DNA of 25,178 bases from Caldilineaceae bacterium (GCA_026645575.1 JAPKMW010000135.1:1-25178); one strand, 5' to 3'. Shown: positions 14,788 through 22,069, numbered from the stretch's first letter. Notes: generated by a model from the sequence alone, not told the origin. Translations and numbers: made by a program.

Positions 14788-16289
14788 CAGGTCAAGAGCG
14801 TTGGTTGCAAGCCCGGAATTTCGGCGTCAAGCGGGAAATAGGGCCGTTGCAACTGGGTAAAGCGGGCATGGCGAATGGTGGGCGGGGTTGGGCCAGGGGT
14901 GTCAAGGATAAAAATCGCCTTGCTCACCCCGCCATACGCCAATCGATAGTTCATGGGATTCTTGGCGACGACAAATTTGGCCGTCGCCGGGTCGAGACCA
15001 ACGCTGCGGTACTGTTCATCTCGCCAATCATAGGTGCCATAGGTGGTGATCAGCACCTGGATGCCGTCAATCGCCAACACAGCCGTTGGTCCCAGGTTGC
15101 CCTCCACGCCGTCATAGATGCCGCCCTGGTAACGGAAACGGCCATCGGTGAGCGTTGCCACACACCCCGTCACGGTGATCGGTTGACCCCAGCGTGAGTC
15201 GAGTTGATGGCCCAGAGTGCAAGTCACCTCGGCGCCGATACCGGCGGCATGACAAGCGGCAGCCGCCGCCGGGGCGACCACCGGCACAAAAGACCGTTCT
15301 TGCCGTGCTGTGCGCAAGAGGGCGGCCAGGGTAGCGATGCTATCACCTGCCGCCCCGCCGCCACAACAATCAGCCGTTTCTACCAGAATGACCGGTCCAC
15401 CGACAACCGCCAGGCCGGCGGCAATCGCCTCAGCCGGCGTCCAGGTTTGGGGTTCTAATTCAAAGCGCATGGCCCAGTAGCCTTCGGCCAGTTCATTCGC
15501 CAGCTTGACAGCGCCGGCCAGATCATTGTCGGTGATCACAATGGCGCCGCTGCCCATGTCGGCCACATCGAGAAAGGGTTGAACGAGAATCACGCTGGTG
15601 GAGAGGACGCCGTTTTGCCCCTCGTGCGCTTTGGCTTGTCGCATGAGGCGGGCAAAGGGGTCATCGCCGTGGGTCGAGCCGTGAATGGCGCCGGTGACAA
15701 CCGGGACTTTGGCCGCCGCCATCGTCGGGCGATAGCGCCCGACCAGTGTATCGACCAGTAGACGCGCCCCCCGTTGCCCGGTGGTATAGCTATCAGCATG
15801 AGGATAAGTTTCCCAGGCCACCAGCGCATCGGCGTCCCGCACCATTGCTGCGCTGATGTGGGCATGAAGATCTAGCGTCGCCACAATTGGCACCTTGGGC
15901 CCGACGATGGTGCGCACGGCGGTGATGAGATCGCCTTCCAGATCACCGATGCCTTCAGCCGCCGCCGCGCCATGTAAGGGCAGCAGTACGCCATCGACTG
16001 GCAAGGCTTGACGCAAGCGTTCGAGCAATTCGGCTTTCAGTAACGTGTAACAATCAGCGGTCAACGGCCCGCCAGGGCAAGTGCTAGCCCAGAGCAGCGG
16101 CGCAATTTCCACCCCTGCTTCCCGCAAGACCTGCAACATGCCACCAACCACGCTGTTGTCGATCAGTAGAATGGCCTCGCCACGCACCAACTCATAGCGC
16201 TCAAACCAACTCAGATCAATTGGCACCCCGCCCAAGTGATTGCACTCGGTGAAGATCGCGCCAATTGCCACCCGTTTTGTCTTGCTCAT
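14787..16289 (-). CDS. M81 family metallopeptidase (MlrC-like)
   Basis: 500 aa, the usual length of the microcystinase C / M81 family. The N-terminus (VAIGAIFTECNHLGG) is the family's opening strand. The N-terminal MlrC domain contains LPLHGAAAAEGIGDLEGD (104-120), the metal-site segment ATLDLHAHIS (137-146) and WETYPHADSY (159-168), whose Asp and His residues are the expected zinc ligands. The C-terminal MlrC_C domain has the DCCGGGAAGDS variant of the family's D-x-GGG-x-GD loop. Members hydrolyse small peptides or amides, the best known being linearised microcystin; many relatives sit in peptide or opine catabolic clusters, so the substrate is open. It is downstream of, and on the same strand as, an HpcH/HpaI aldolase, separated by a strong hairpin. 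Confidence 0.88.
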   Translation of the reverse strand: MSKTKRVAIGAIFTECNHLGGVPIDLSWFERYELVRGEAILLIDNSVVGGMLQVLREAGVEIAPLLWASTCPGGPLTADCYTLLKAELLERLRQALPVDGVLLPLHGAAAAEGIGDLEGDLITAVRTIVGPKVPIVATLDLHAHISAAMVRDADALVAWETYPHADSYTTGQRGARLLVDTLVGRYRPTMAAAKVPVVTGAIHGSTHGDDPFARLMRQAKAHEGQNGVLSTSVILVQPFLDVADMGSGAIVITDNDLAGAVKLANELAEGYWAMRFELEPQTWTPAEAIAAGLAVVGGPVILVETADCCGGGAAGDSIATLAALLRTARQERSFVPVVAPAAAAACHAAGIGAEVTCTLGHQLDSRWGQPITVTGCVATLTDGRFRYQGGIYDGVEGNLGPTAVLAIDGIQVLITTYGTYDWRDEQYRSVGLDPATAKFVVAKNPMNYRLAYGGVSKAIFILDTPGPTPPTIRHARFTQLQRPYFPLDAEIPGLQPTLLT

Positions 16290-16322
16290 GTCAGTCCTCG
16301 CGATTTGTGAATCAGGTAGACT

Positions 16323-16387
16323 CGCCTGTCACCCTGAAAGGGTCTCTAGGGTACAATGCGCTAGAGACCCTTTCAGGGTGACAGGCG
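16323..16387. repeat. Perfect 27-bp inverted repeat (hairpin)
   Basis: Arms 16323-16349 and 16361-16387 are exact complements over 27 bp around an 11-nt loop; the inner part carries AGAGACCCTTTCAGGG and the outer part GTGACAGG, the same octamer type found in the tandem arrays. It lies between two minus-strand genes, 35 bp after the aldolase stop and 34 bp before the M81 start. It could be a terminator, a MITE-like relic or a REP-type element. Confidence 0.9.
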
Positions 16388-16421
16388 CTCCGCTGGGTTC
16401 TCTGGAAACCTTTAGCTCTAA

Positions 16422-17207
16422 CTACTCTTCACCCAACACGCCATCCAGATCGGCGCGGCACTGCTTGAGGACATTCATCAGCGCAAAGTCGCCGCCCCAG
16501 GGGACAATTTGGGCGCCCATGCCGCGGTAGCGTTTGATCTGCTCCGGCGAACCGGCAGTAATGCCCCAAATTTTGCCATACTTTTGGGCGGCGGCGGCGA
16601 CCGTGTCAATGGCTTTGTCCATCGTCATGTTGCTGCCCGCAGGCGCGTTGGCAATGCGCAAAGTCAAGTCGGCGGGGCCGAGGAAAAGACCATCCACCCC
16701 GTCAATCGAGGCGATCTCTTCGGCGTTAGCGACGGCTTGCAGCGTCTCGACTTGGGTGATGACAAAGGTTTCGCGATTGGCGTCGGCGTTGTAGGTGTTA
16801 CCTTCGTACCAAACGCCGATGCCATAGTCGCCATCCAGCCCGGCGCCGTCCATGCCCCGGTTGCCGATGGGCGGGTACTTGGTCGCCTGGACAATCGACT
16901 GGGCCACTTCCGGCGTCGAAACCAGCGGCATGAGAAAGCCGGTGGCGCCATCTTCCAGGTAGCGGTAGAGCAGGGTCAACTCGCGGGTGGGCGGGCGCAC
17001 CATACAGTCGATGTCGTTGTAGTGACAGAGGGTGATGATCTGCTGCACCTCGCGCGGGTCCATGGCACGGTGTTCCAGATCAAACCAGATGCCGTCAAAT
17101 TTATGATGGGCAGCATAGCGTACAAAAAAGGGCAAGACATGACCTAGCCCACAAACACGGGCAAAGCGACCACTCCGAAACTTGGCGAGCATTTTGCTCT
17201 TGCGCAT
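16422..17207 (-). CDS. HpcH/HpaI-family class II aldolase
   Basis: 261 aa TIM-barrel enzyme of the 2-keto-3-deoxy sugar acid / 4-hydroxy-2-oxo-acid aldolase family, which splits 2-oxo acids to pyruvate plus an aldehyde with a divalent metal. Visible signatures: FDGIWFDLEHRAMD (37-50, catalytic His46), VRPP (Arg71, pyruvate binding), FLMPLVSTPE (91-100), YPPIGNRGMDG (111-121), the metal ligand Glu154 in TQVETLQAV, and LFLGPADLTL with metal ligand Asp180. The start MRKSKMLAKF at 17207 is chosen: AAGGA precedes it, and the longer open frame upstream translates the octamer repeat region. The exact substrate is unknown. Neighbouring M81 and DUF1684 genes share the strand. Confidence 0.88.
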   Translation of the reverse strand: MRKSKMLAKFRSGRFARVCGLGHVLPFFVRYAAHHKFDGIWFDLEHRAMDPREVQQIITLCHYNDIDCMVRPPTRELTLLYRYLEDGATGFLMPLVSTPEVAQSIVQATKYPPIGNRGMDGAGLDGDYGIGVWYEGNTYNADANRETFVITQVETLQAVANAEEIASIDGVDGLFLGPADLTLRIANAPAGSNMTMDKAIDTVAAAAQKYGKIWGITAGSPEQIKRYRGMGAQIVPWGGDFALMNVLKQCRADLDGVLGEE

Positions 17208-17245
17208 TGATTGTTTCCTTTGTTGATAGAGGGCCGACGCAAGCG

Positions 17246-17281
17246 ATGACAAGGTGACAGGGTGACAGGGTGACAAGGTGA
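17246..17281. repeat. Octamer tandem array (RTGACARG), 4.5 units
   Basis: Consecutive octamers ATGACAAG, GTGACAGG, GTGACAGG, GTGACAAG, then GTGA. It lies upstream of the aldolase start and is in inverted orientation to the array at 17417-17456, so the two could pair across about 135 nt. Confidence 0.85.
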
Positions 17282-17416
17282 TTGGGAAGAGCCGCTGTAC
17301 ACTGTTGGCTTGTTCGGTCATCGATTGAGCTTGCGGATAGCCCGGCTGAATTGATTGCTGTGGGTGATCATACAAGAAATTGAGTATCTGGTAAAGTCGG
17401 AAAAAAGTCTCCAACT

Positions 17417-17456
17417 CTTGTCACCTTGTCACCCCCTCATCCTGTCATCCCTTCAT
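17417..17456. repeat. Octamer tandem array (complement orientation), five units, overlapping a stop codon
   Basis: Plus-strand octamers CTTGTCAC, CTTGTCAC, CCCCTCAT, CCTGTCAT, CCCTTCAT; on the minus strand these are RTGAVRRG-type units like those at 2453 and 17246. The array contains the DUF1684 stop codon (17437-17439) and encodes that protein's last residues. Confidence 0.85.
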
Positions 17457-18273
17457 ACCGCTTTTCCCCTGCTTCGATCCGCACCGGCAGACTGTTTCCC
17501 GCTGGCGGTAAGGGACAAGTGGCGTAGGGTGTGTAAGCGCAATAGGGATTGGTGGACTGGTTAAAATCGAGCGTAACTTTTCTATTTACGGGAACGTCAG
17601 TATACAAGAAGCGACCGGCTGGGTAGGTTGTGTCGCGGTTGGTGAGATCACGGAAGTTGAAGAAGAGTTTATCGCCCCGGTCTTCGGCTTCCAGACGGCA
17701 TTCATGACCGGCCACGGTGAAGTAGACCGCCCCCGGGCTGATCGAAGGGGTGATGTCGCCCTGCCCGGTGACAATCGTCAGGGTGCGGGGCGCGTCATAC
17801 GGCTCATAGTACGCTTCAATGCAAAGCGCTGGATCGATGGGATACCAGGACAAGCCGGGAAAGCGTTGGCGTGCTGGGTTAGTGATGTCATAGAGGCGAA
17901 CGGCGTAACGGTCGCCCCGTTTAATCACCAGGAAGGTTAGTGGGCCAATGGTGATATAATCGGCGGCGCCGCTCATATCGTCATGGAGCGTTAACGCTGT
18001 CACGGGTTGCCCTTGGTGAGTCATGACGACGCCGGGGACGACTTGTAAGCGCAATACGCCCTGGGATAGTTCGATCTCACCGGCGTTAGCGGGCACGCCG
18101 GGCGCGTTTAGTACAACTGGATGGTTGGGATCGGCGCCTAAGTGGTTGATGCCTTCTTGCAACCAGAACAGTCCAGCCAGGGTCAGCCAACTGTGATCGG
18201 CCTGGAGTTGTTGGGTGCGCTGAGCGCGTTGGGTCAGTAATTTATCCGTATAATCTGTTAATAAACTTTGCAT
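17437..18273 (-). CDS. DUF1684 family protein
   Basis: 278 aa, standard length for DUF1684. Diagnostic blocks: DHSWLTLAGLFWLQEG near residue 26, a mid-region RFPGLSWYP, FNFRDLTNRDTTYPAGRFLY, and the C-terminal signature LDFNQSTNPYCAYTPYATCP followed by PPAGNSLPVRIEAGEK. The family's function is not established. There is no signal peptide in the chosen form, so it is probably cytoplasmic. The start at 18273 has TTGAGGGAAG upstream; a longer frame to 18378 runs into the divergent promoter region. The last residues (GMTG) and stop are encoded by the octamer array. It lies upstream of the aldolase gene on the same strand with a 229-bp repeat-bearing gap, so co-transcription is uncertain. Confidence 0.88.
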   Translation of the reverse strand: MQSLLTDYTDKLLTQRAQRTQQLQADHSWLTLAGLFWLQEGINHLGADPNHPVVLNAPGVPANAGEIELSQGVLRLQVVPGVVMTHQGQPVTALTLHDDMSGAADYITIGPLTFLVIKRGDRYAVRLYDITNPARQRFPGLSWYPIDPALCIEAYYEPYDAPRTLTIVTGQGDITPSISPGAVYFTVAGHECRLEAEDRGDKLFFNFRDLTNRDTTYPAGRFLYTDVPVNRKVTLDFNQSTNPYCAYTPYATCPLPPAGNSLPVRIEAGEKRYEGMTG

Positions 18274-18339
18274 AGCTTCCCTCAAGTTCAGCTTTGTTTT
18301 GCTAAGGTGATTGATGAAATCATCCTGAATCCTCTTAAT

Positions 18340-18368
18340 TTTACAGATTGCAGGAAGTGATGTATAAT
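18340..18368 (+). promoter_or_regulatory. Strong sigma-70-type promoter
   Basis: TTTACA (-35, 18340-18345), a 17-nt spacer and a perfect TATAAT (-10, 18363-18368). This is the best consensus promoter I found in the window. It fires rightward, divergent from DUF1684, with a start expected about 18375. Confidence 0.7.
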
Positions 18369-18374
18369 AACGAA

Positions 18375-18482
18375 ACAATTGTTGCTGCTAGCTTTATCAG
18401 CCGGCTTATAGTTTGCTTTACCGGGTTTATCTGCCGGTAGGATGCTGTTAGGTCACCGCCTTTTGGGCGGTGTTTTGTATTC
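18375..18482 (+). ncRNA. Predicted ~105-nt small RNA or truncated greA leader
   Basis: Defined by the strong promoter upstream and the intrinsic terminator at its end, with no start codon plus ribosome site inside. Internal structure includes a hairpin TACCGG / CCGGTA (18419-18424 and 18434-18439) before the terminator stem. It does not match any RNA family I recognise. It might be an independent small RNA or the terminated leader of greA, 410 bp downstream. Confidence 0.5.
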
Positions 18483-18484
18483 TC
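18454..18484 (+). terminator. Intrinsic terminator (attenuator-like) upstream of greA
   Basis: Stem CACCGCC (18454-18460) / GGCGGTG (18466-18472) with loop TTTTG, followed by TTTTGTATTCT. The orientation terminates plus-strand transcripts; no plus-strand protein gene lies between it and the promoter at 18340. Confidence 0.75.
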
Positions 18485-18550
18485 TAGCCCTACGCACTGT
18501 TTTTACAATTAATAGTTGCTCTTTTGGGGCTTTGGGTTCGAAACAAATCC

Positions 18551-18579
18551 AGTGCTAAAAACGTTTAGCACTTAGCACT
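18551..18579. promoter_or_regulatory. AGTGCTAAA hairpin with extra half-site
   Basis: AGTGCTAAA (18551-18559) and TTTAGCACT (18564-18572) form a perfect 9-bp stem with an AACG loop; a further TAGCACT follows (18573-18579). Half-sites resemble those of the CIRCE operator but in everted order, so identity with CIRCE is not claimed. Confidence 0.5.
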
Positions 18580-18891
18580 GCGCTTCTTGTTTTGCTGCAC
18601 AAAGATCGCCTGTACAAAGACTATTGATCTGTTTGCACTTTCTGGTCTTCCCTGGACCTCGCTGATTGATCCGGTTGATGAATGCAATATCTGGTGGCTG
18701 CATTGCTGAGCGTTTTATGAAAACCATGATATTGTCTTTGGGCGGTAAGAACAAATTGACGCTTTGTAAAAATACAATTGGCTGCTGTTGACGGCTGCTG
18801 GGGTTGTCAGGAGTGGCGTCTTTTGGGTAAGTTGTGTTGATTTAGGAAAGTAAACTTTTTCTAGATCCCGAGTAGTTATTGAGAGAAGAGA

Positions 18892-19368
18892 ATGAGCAAC
18901 GAGCAACCTGTCTACCTGACCGAAGATGGTCTGCAAAAAGTAAAAGAAGAATTGGAATATCTGACCACTACCCGCCGACCAGAGGTCGCCAAGATGATTT
19001 CGGAAGCGATCAAAGAAGGCGACCTGAGCGAGAATGCCGGCTACGATGAAGCCAAGACGGCGCAAGGTTTTCTGGAAGGGCGCATTCGTGACCTGGAGAC
19101 CATTTTGAAGCGGGTGCAGATCATCAAAGAAGGCGAAAGCGCGACGAATGTTGTCTCGATGGGCCGTACCGTCATCGTGCGCGAAGTCGGCACCGATTTT
19201 GATGAAACCTACACCATTGTTGGTTCGTTGGAAGCCGATCCGTTAAATGGGCGTATTAGCAATGAAAGCCCCATTGGCAAGGCGTTGATGGGCCGGAAGG
19301 TAGGCGCCAAGGTGGTTGCCAACACGCCCGGCGGGGAAATTACCTTTAAGATCATGCGGATCGAATAA
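18892..19368 (+). CDS. greA: Transcription elongation factor GreA
   Basis: 158 aa, exactly the family length. The N-terminal coiled-coil carries the loop GDLSENAGYDEAK (43-55), whose Asp44 and Glu47 are the acidic pair that coordinates Mg2+ in the RNA polymerase active site and stimulates transcript cleavage in backtracked complexes. The C-terminal FKBP-like domain includes GRTVIVREV, the YTIVGSLEADP strand and SPIGKALMGRKVGAKV, ending GGEITFKIMRIE. The start ATG at 18892 has GAGAGAAGAG upstream. The gene is monocistronic by appearance: a 600-bp non-coding region precedes it and an intrinsic terminator follows. Confidence 0.97.
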   Translation: MSNEQPVYLTEDGLQKVKEELEYLTTTRRPEVAKMISEAIKEGDLSENAGYDEAKTAQGFLEGRIRDLETILKRVQIIKEGESATNVVSMGRTVIVREVGTDFDETYTIVGSLEADPLNGRISNESPIGKALMGRKVGAKVVANTPGGEITFKIMRIE

Positions 19369-19802
19369 CAGGTCGTTGGTCGTCGCTCTCTTCTGCGTTG
19401 CACCCCGTTTTGCTCATCTTCTTCACCAGCTTGCTGTCAGACCTGTTCGTTGTTTTTTGCCTTAAGCACACAGCGTAAACAACTTGCCCCGGATCACTGA
19501 TCCGGGGCGTAATTTTGTTGAAATGGGATGCGGAGCGCTGATTGTCAGTACAACGTTTGTCACTGGTCAAATGCTTTATTTTGTTGTATCCTCTTGTTAT
19601 GAACCAAAATGCCCCATACAAAGTTATTCTTTTTGGAAGAAGCGCCCCCGACGAATGACGGAAGTCTTTGGCAAGATAGCGACAAATGGTTGATGCGGAG
19701 GGCAACGGCCTTGTATCCGCTAGGACAGACCTATTTTTATCATCAACAACCTGTACCGTGCCATGTCCTGATCATTGCGCCAAGATCCACGGGCAAACCG
19801 GA
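19369..19802. other. Intergenic region between greA and the L,D-transpeptidase
   Basis: 434 bp. It contains the greA terminator at 19486-19508. No convincing gene is seen; the open frame extending upstream of the transpeptidase lacks a signal-peptide-compatible N-terminus, and no consensus promoter stands out. Confidence 0.6.
19486..19520 (+). terminator. Intrinsic terminator after greA
   Basis: Perfect 9-bp GC-rich stem GCCCCGGAT (19486-19494) / ATCCGGGGC (19500-19508) with loop CACTG, followed by GTAATTTTGTTG. Located about 120 bp past the greA stop. Confidence 0.7.
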
Positions 19803-20672
19803 ATGGAGATTAATACTGTGTATCATCCTGTGCGAAGTTTATCCTCTCTTTTACTGTTGGCCTTCATCGTTGCGGCATTGGGGGCTACGCCGCAACCGCT
19901 CTATGCCGCCACCGCCAACGGCCTGGTGACGCCAACCGTCAATACTGCGCTGCAAGGGCAAGTTGAAGTGATCGGCATCGCCGAACATGCCACCTTCCGC
20001 AAATGGCAACTGGATCTACTGCTTAACGGCGATGAAAAGCAGGCCACCTTTTTGGCCGTTGGCGAGAAGCGGCAAGCGGAGGCCGGTCTACTGACAACGC
20101 TGGATACAACCCTCTATCCCAACGGGCAGCACCGGTTGCGGCTGCGTGTGGTGCATAGCAACTTGAATTACGATGAATATTTTACCTCGATTACCATTGC
20201 CAACCCGAACGCTCCCGATCCGCTACCGAACCCCGATGAACCGGGTGAGCAACCAACCGATCCGCTCGGCGTGCTAAAACCCGAACTCGCTGCGCCCTTG
20301 GGCCAAGGCGTACCCGATGGTCGCCGCTGGATCGAAGTCGATCTTAGCGACCAGATCTTGATCGCCTGGCAAGGGGAAACTGCCGTTCTACGCACCAGCA
20401 TCAGCAGTGGTCGCACCGAGTACCCGACAGTCCGCGGCGCCTATAAAATTCGCACTAAGCTGGACTTGGAACTCATGATTGGCCCCGGTTATCGCACCCC
20501 CAATGTGCCGTGGACCATGTACTTTTTCCGCGGCTATGCCATCCACGGCGCCTATTGGCACAACAACTTTGGCACGCCGGTCAGCCACGGCTGTGTGAAT
20601 ATGCGGGTGGAGGAAGCAAAGGCGCTCTATGAATGGGCATCGGTGGGGATGGAAGTGGTTGTGCATGATTAG
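19803..20672 (+). CDS. Exported L,D-transpeptidase (YkuD domain)
   Basis: 289 aa. A signal peptide (LSSLLLLAFIVAALGA...PLYA, cleavage near residue 36) is followed by a beta-rich region of about 120 aa with no clear family, a proline-rich linker (about 132-148, PDPLPNPDEPGEQP), and a C-terminal YkuD domain from about 165. The catalytic block contains HGAYWHNNFGTPVSHGC: His248 and the nucleophile Cys264 in SHGCVNM. Such enzymes form 3-3 peptidoglycan cross-links or attach proteins to the wall in the periplasm or wall zone. The start at 19803 is chosen because it places the signal peptide at the N-terminus; the open frame extends 39 codons further upstream with Cys-rich, unlikely sequence. The Shine-Dalgarno is weak. 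Confidence 0.88.
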   Translation: MEINTVYHPVRSLSSLLLLAFIVAALGATPQPLYAATANGLVTPTVNTALQGQVEVIGIAEHATFRKWQLDLLLNGDEKQATFLAVGEKRQAEAGLLTTLDTTLYPNGQHRLRLRVVHSNLNYDEYFTSITIANPNAPDPLPNPDEPGEQPTDPLGVLKPELAAPLGQGVPDGRRWIEVDLSDQILIAWQGETAVLRTSISSGRTEYPTVRGAYKIRTKLDLELMIGPGYRTPNVPWTMYFFRGYAIHGAYWHNNFGTPVSHGCVNMRVEEAKALYEWASVGMEVVVHD

Positions 20673-20691
20673 CCTTTACTCCCTTTAGCCT

Positions 20692-20750
20692 GCGCCTAGC
20701 CGGTCCATGATCGGCGCTGCGACCGCCGGTCATGGACCGGCTAGGCGCGG
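20692..20750. repeat. Palindromic interspersed repeat, copy 2
   Basis: Arms 20692-20716 and 20724-20748 pair at 24 of 25 positions around a 7-nt loop (CTGCGAC). The left arm begins GCGCCTAGCCGGTCC. It is the best-formed copy of the family also found at 5375 and 22042, lying between the L,D-transpeptidase and the membrane protein gene. Confidence 0.9.
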
Positions 20751-20792
20751 GTCGGTTGTTACGTTGAAGCATCGTTGTTACCGGAGGGGTGG

Positions 20793-21884
20793 ATGAGTGT
20801 AAGTGTATCAGAGCAGAGACGTCGGGGGCAGTCGGTTGGGGTAATTCCACAGCGACAGGCGACGGCGATAGGAGGTCTGGCCTTTGACTGGATCATGATG
20901 AGTTTGAGCCTGCTCTTTCTGGGCGGCCTATATCTGGACGGCTGGGCGCACAATCATGGCAAGGTGGATGACTCGTTTTTCACCATTTGGCATGCCTTTT
21001 TCTATAGCGGCTTTGGCCTGGTAGCGTTGCTGTTGGTGGGAACGCTGGTCGTCAATCGCTGGCGCGGCGCACCTTGGCCGACCGCGCTGCCGCAGGGCTA
21101 CCAACTGTCGCTGTTGGGCGTTCTTATCTTTGCCGTCGGCGGTGTGGGCGATCTGATCTGGCATGAACTCTTTGGCATTGAAAAAGATTTTGAGGCATTG
21201 CTCAGTCCGACGCACCTGCTGCTAGGGTTGGGGCTGGGGTTGGTGGTAACGGGGCCGTTGCGCGCCGCCTGGTCGCGACCGGGCAAGCAACCAGGCTGGG
21301 CAGCGCTCACCCCGGCCTTGCTCTCTTTGTCCGCCCTCATTTCCACGTTGACCTTCTTTATGATGTTCTCCCACCCCATCTTTAGCACCACCGGCGGTCG
21401 GCTGCACTACGAATTTGGCAGCGATGCCGGGCAGATGGGCGCCGTGCTGGGGTTGATGATCGTGGGTGCAATTCTGGTCAGCCCGCTGTTGTTGGCGTTC
21501 CAGCGCTGGACATTGCCGGTGGGTAGCCTGACGCTGATTTGGGGCATCAACCTGATCGCCATGACCATTCTCGGCTATCACCACGACTATTCGCGCTGGA
21601 TGATGGTAGCCATGCTCCTGGCGACGGTGGCACTGGATCTGCTGCTCTGGCGCTTGCGTGCAATGTTGCACGCAACAACCCTGTTGCGCTTCTTTGCTTT
21701 TGGCGCACCGGTTCTCCTCTTTAGCGCCTACTACCTTGCCCTCCTTGCCACCGAAGGCACCCGTTGGTCGGTTCATCTGGTGACAGGATCGGTGGCATTA
21801 GCGGGCGTCGTCGGTTGGTTGTTGAGCTATCTGGTGGCGCCGCCAACGCTACCAGCAGTAGAAGAAGGAAAGGAGGAGGAATAA
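20793..21884 (+). CDS. Polytopic membrane protein, about ten TM segments
   Basis: 363 aa. The ATG at 20793 follows a strong GGAGGGG ribosome site; an in-frame TTG 18 bp upstream overlaps that site and is less likely. About ten hydrophobic segments span residues 25-350. Several contain or adjoin histidines (GDLIWHELFG, LSPTHLLLG, FMMFSHPIF, GYHHDYSRW), which might bind a metal or haem; this is speculation. The C-terminus is acidic (EEGKEEE). No named family is recognised. It follows repeat copy 2 and precedes fbp by 286 bp. An inner-membrane protein of unknown function. Confidence 0.8.
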   Translation: MSVSVSEQRRRGQSVGVIPQRQATAIGGLAFDWIMMSLSLLFLGGLYLDGWAHNHGKVDDSFFTIWHAFFYSGFGLVALLLVGTLVVNRWRGAPWPTALPQGYQLSLLGVLIFAVGGVGDLIWHELFGIEKDFEALLSPTHLLLGLGLGLVVTGPLRAAWSRPGKQPGWAALTPALLSLSALISTLTFFMMFSHPIFSTTGGRLHYEFGSDAGQMGAVLGLMIVGAILVSPLLLAFQRWTLPVGSLTLIWGINLIAMTILGYHHDYSRWMMVAMLLATVALDLLLWRLRAMLHATTLLRFFAFGAPVLLFSAYYLALLATEGTRWSVHLVTGSVALAGVVGWLLSYLVAPPTLPAVEEGKEEE

Positions 21885-21964
21885 AAAGCAGGAACAGGCG
21901 CGCAAAGCCTCCCCAACTGTCATCGCATTGTCAGCAAGCACACCTACGCAACTCGTTTGCAACA

Positions 21965-21973
21965 TGATATGAT
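21965..21973 (+). promoter_or_regulatory. Extended -10 element, candidate fbp promoter
   Basis: TGA TATGAT at 21965-21973 forms an extended -10; the -35 position is poor (TACGCA). It lies about 200 bp upstream of fbp and before repeat copy 3, so the repeat would be in the fbp leader. Confidence 0.35.
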
Positions 21974-22041
21974 ACGCTGTAAGCTGCCCGTTATAAGAAG
22001 TTGGCTTCTTTCTCGGTGCAAGGGGAATAAAGCCCGCTCTT

Positions 22042-22069
22042 CGCCGGTCACAGGCCGGCTAGGCGCGGG
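22042..22069. repeat. Palindromic interspersed repeat, copy 3 (partial)
   Basis: This matches the right half of copies 1 and 2 (CGCCGGTCAC... through CCGGCTAGGCGCGGG) but lacks the left arm. A short alternative stem exists: AGCCCGC (22031-22037) with GCGGGCT (22065-22071), plus an inner GCCGG/CCGGC stem. It lies in the leader of fbp. Confidence 0.75.

Larger units (their letters stand above)
18274..18891. other. Long non-coding interval between DUF1684 and greA
   Basis: 618 bp with no convincing protein gene on either strand. It holds the promoter at 18340-18368, a predicted RNA ending at the terminator 18454-18484, an 18551-18579 hairpin, and about 300 bp of unassigned sequence leading to greA. 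A 37-codon frame starting at 18442 would read through the terminator and is not called. Confidence 0.7.

Noticed and set aside
17208..17414. N-terminal extension of the aldolase up to 17414
   Set aside because: It translates the octamer repeat array and intergenic sequence; the start at 17207 has a ribosome site and gives the family length.
18442..18558. 37-codon plus-strand frame starting MLGHRLLGG inside the predicted RNA
   Set aside because: The GGTAGG ahead of it is too close to the ATG, and the frame reads through the intrinsic terminator.
18551..18579. CIRCE heat-shock operator
   Set aside because: Half-sites are in the opposite order to CIRCE and the 9-nt spacing is absent.
21222..21776. 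184-codon minus-strand frame antisense to the ten-TM protein
   Set aside because: Gln/His/Arg-rich composition typical of the antisense of a membrane protein gene; no start signal.
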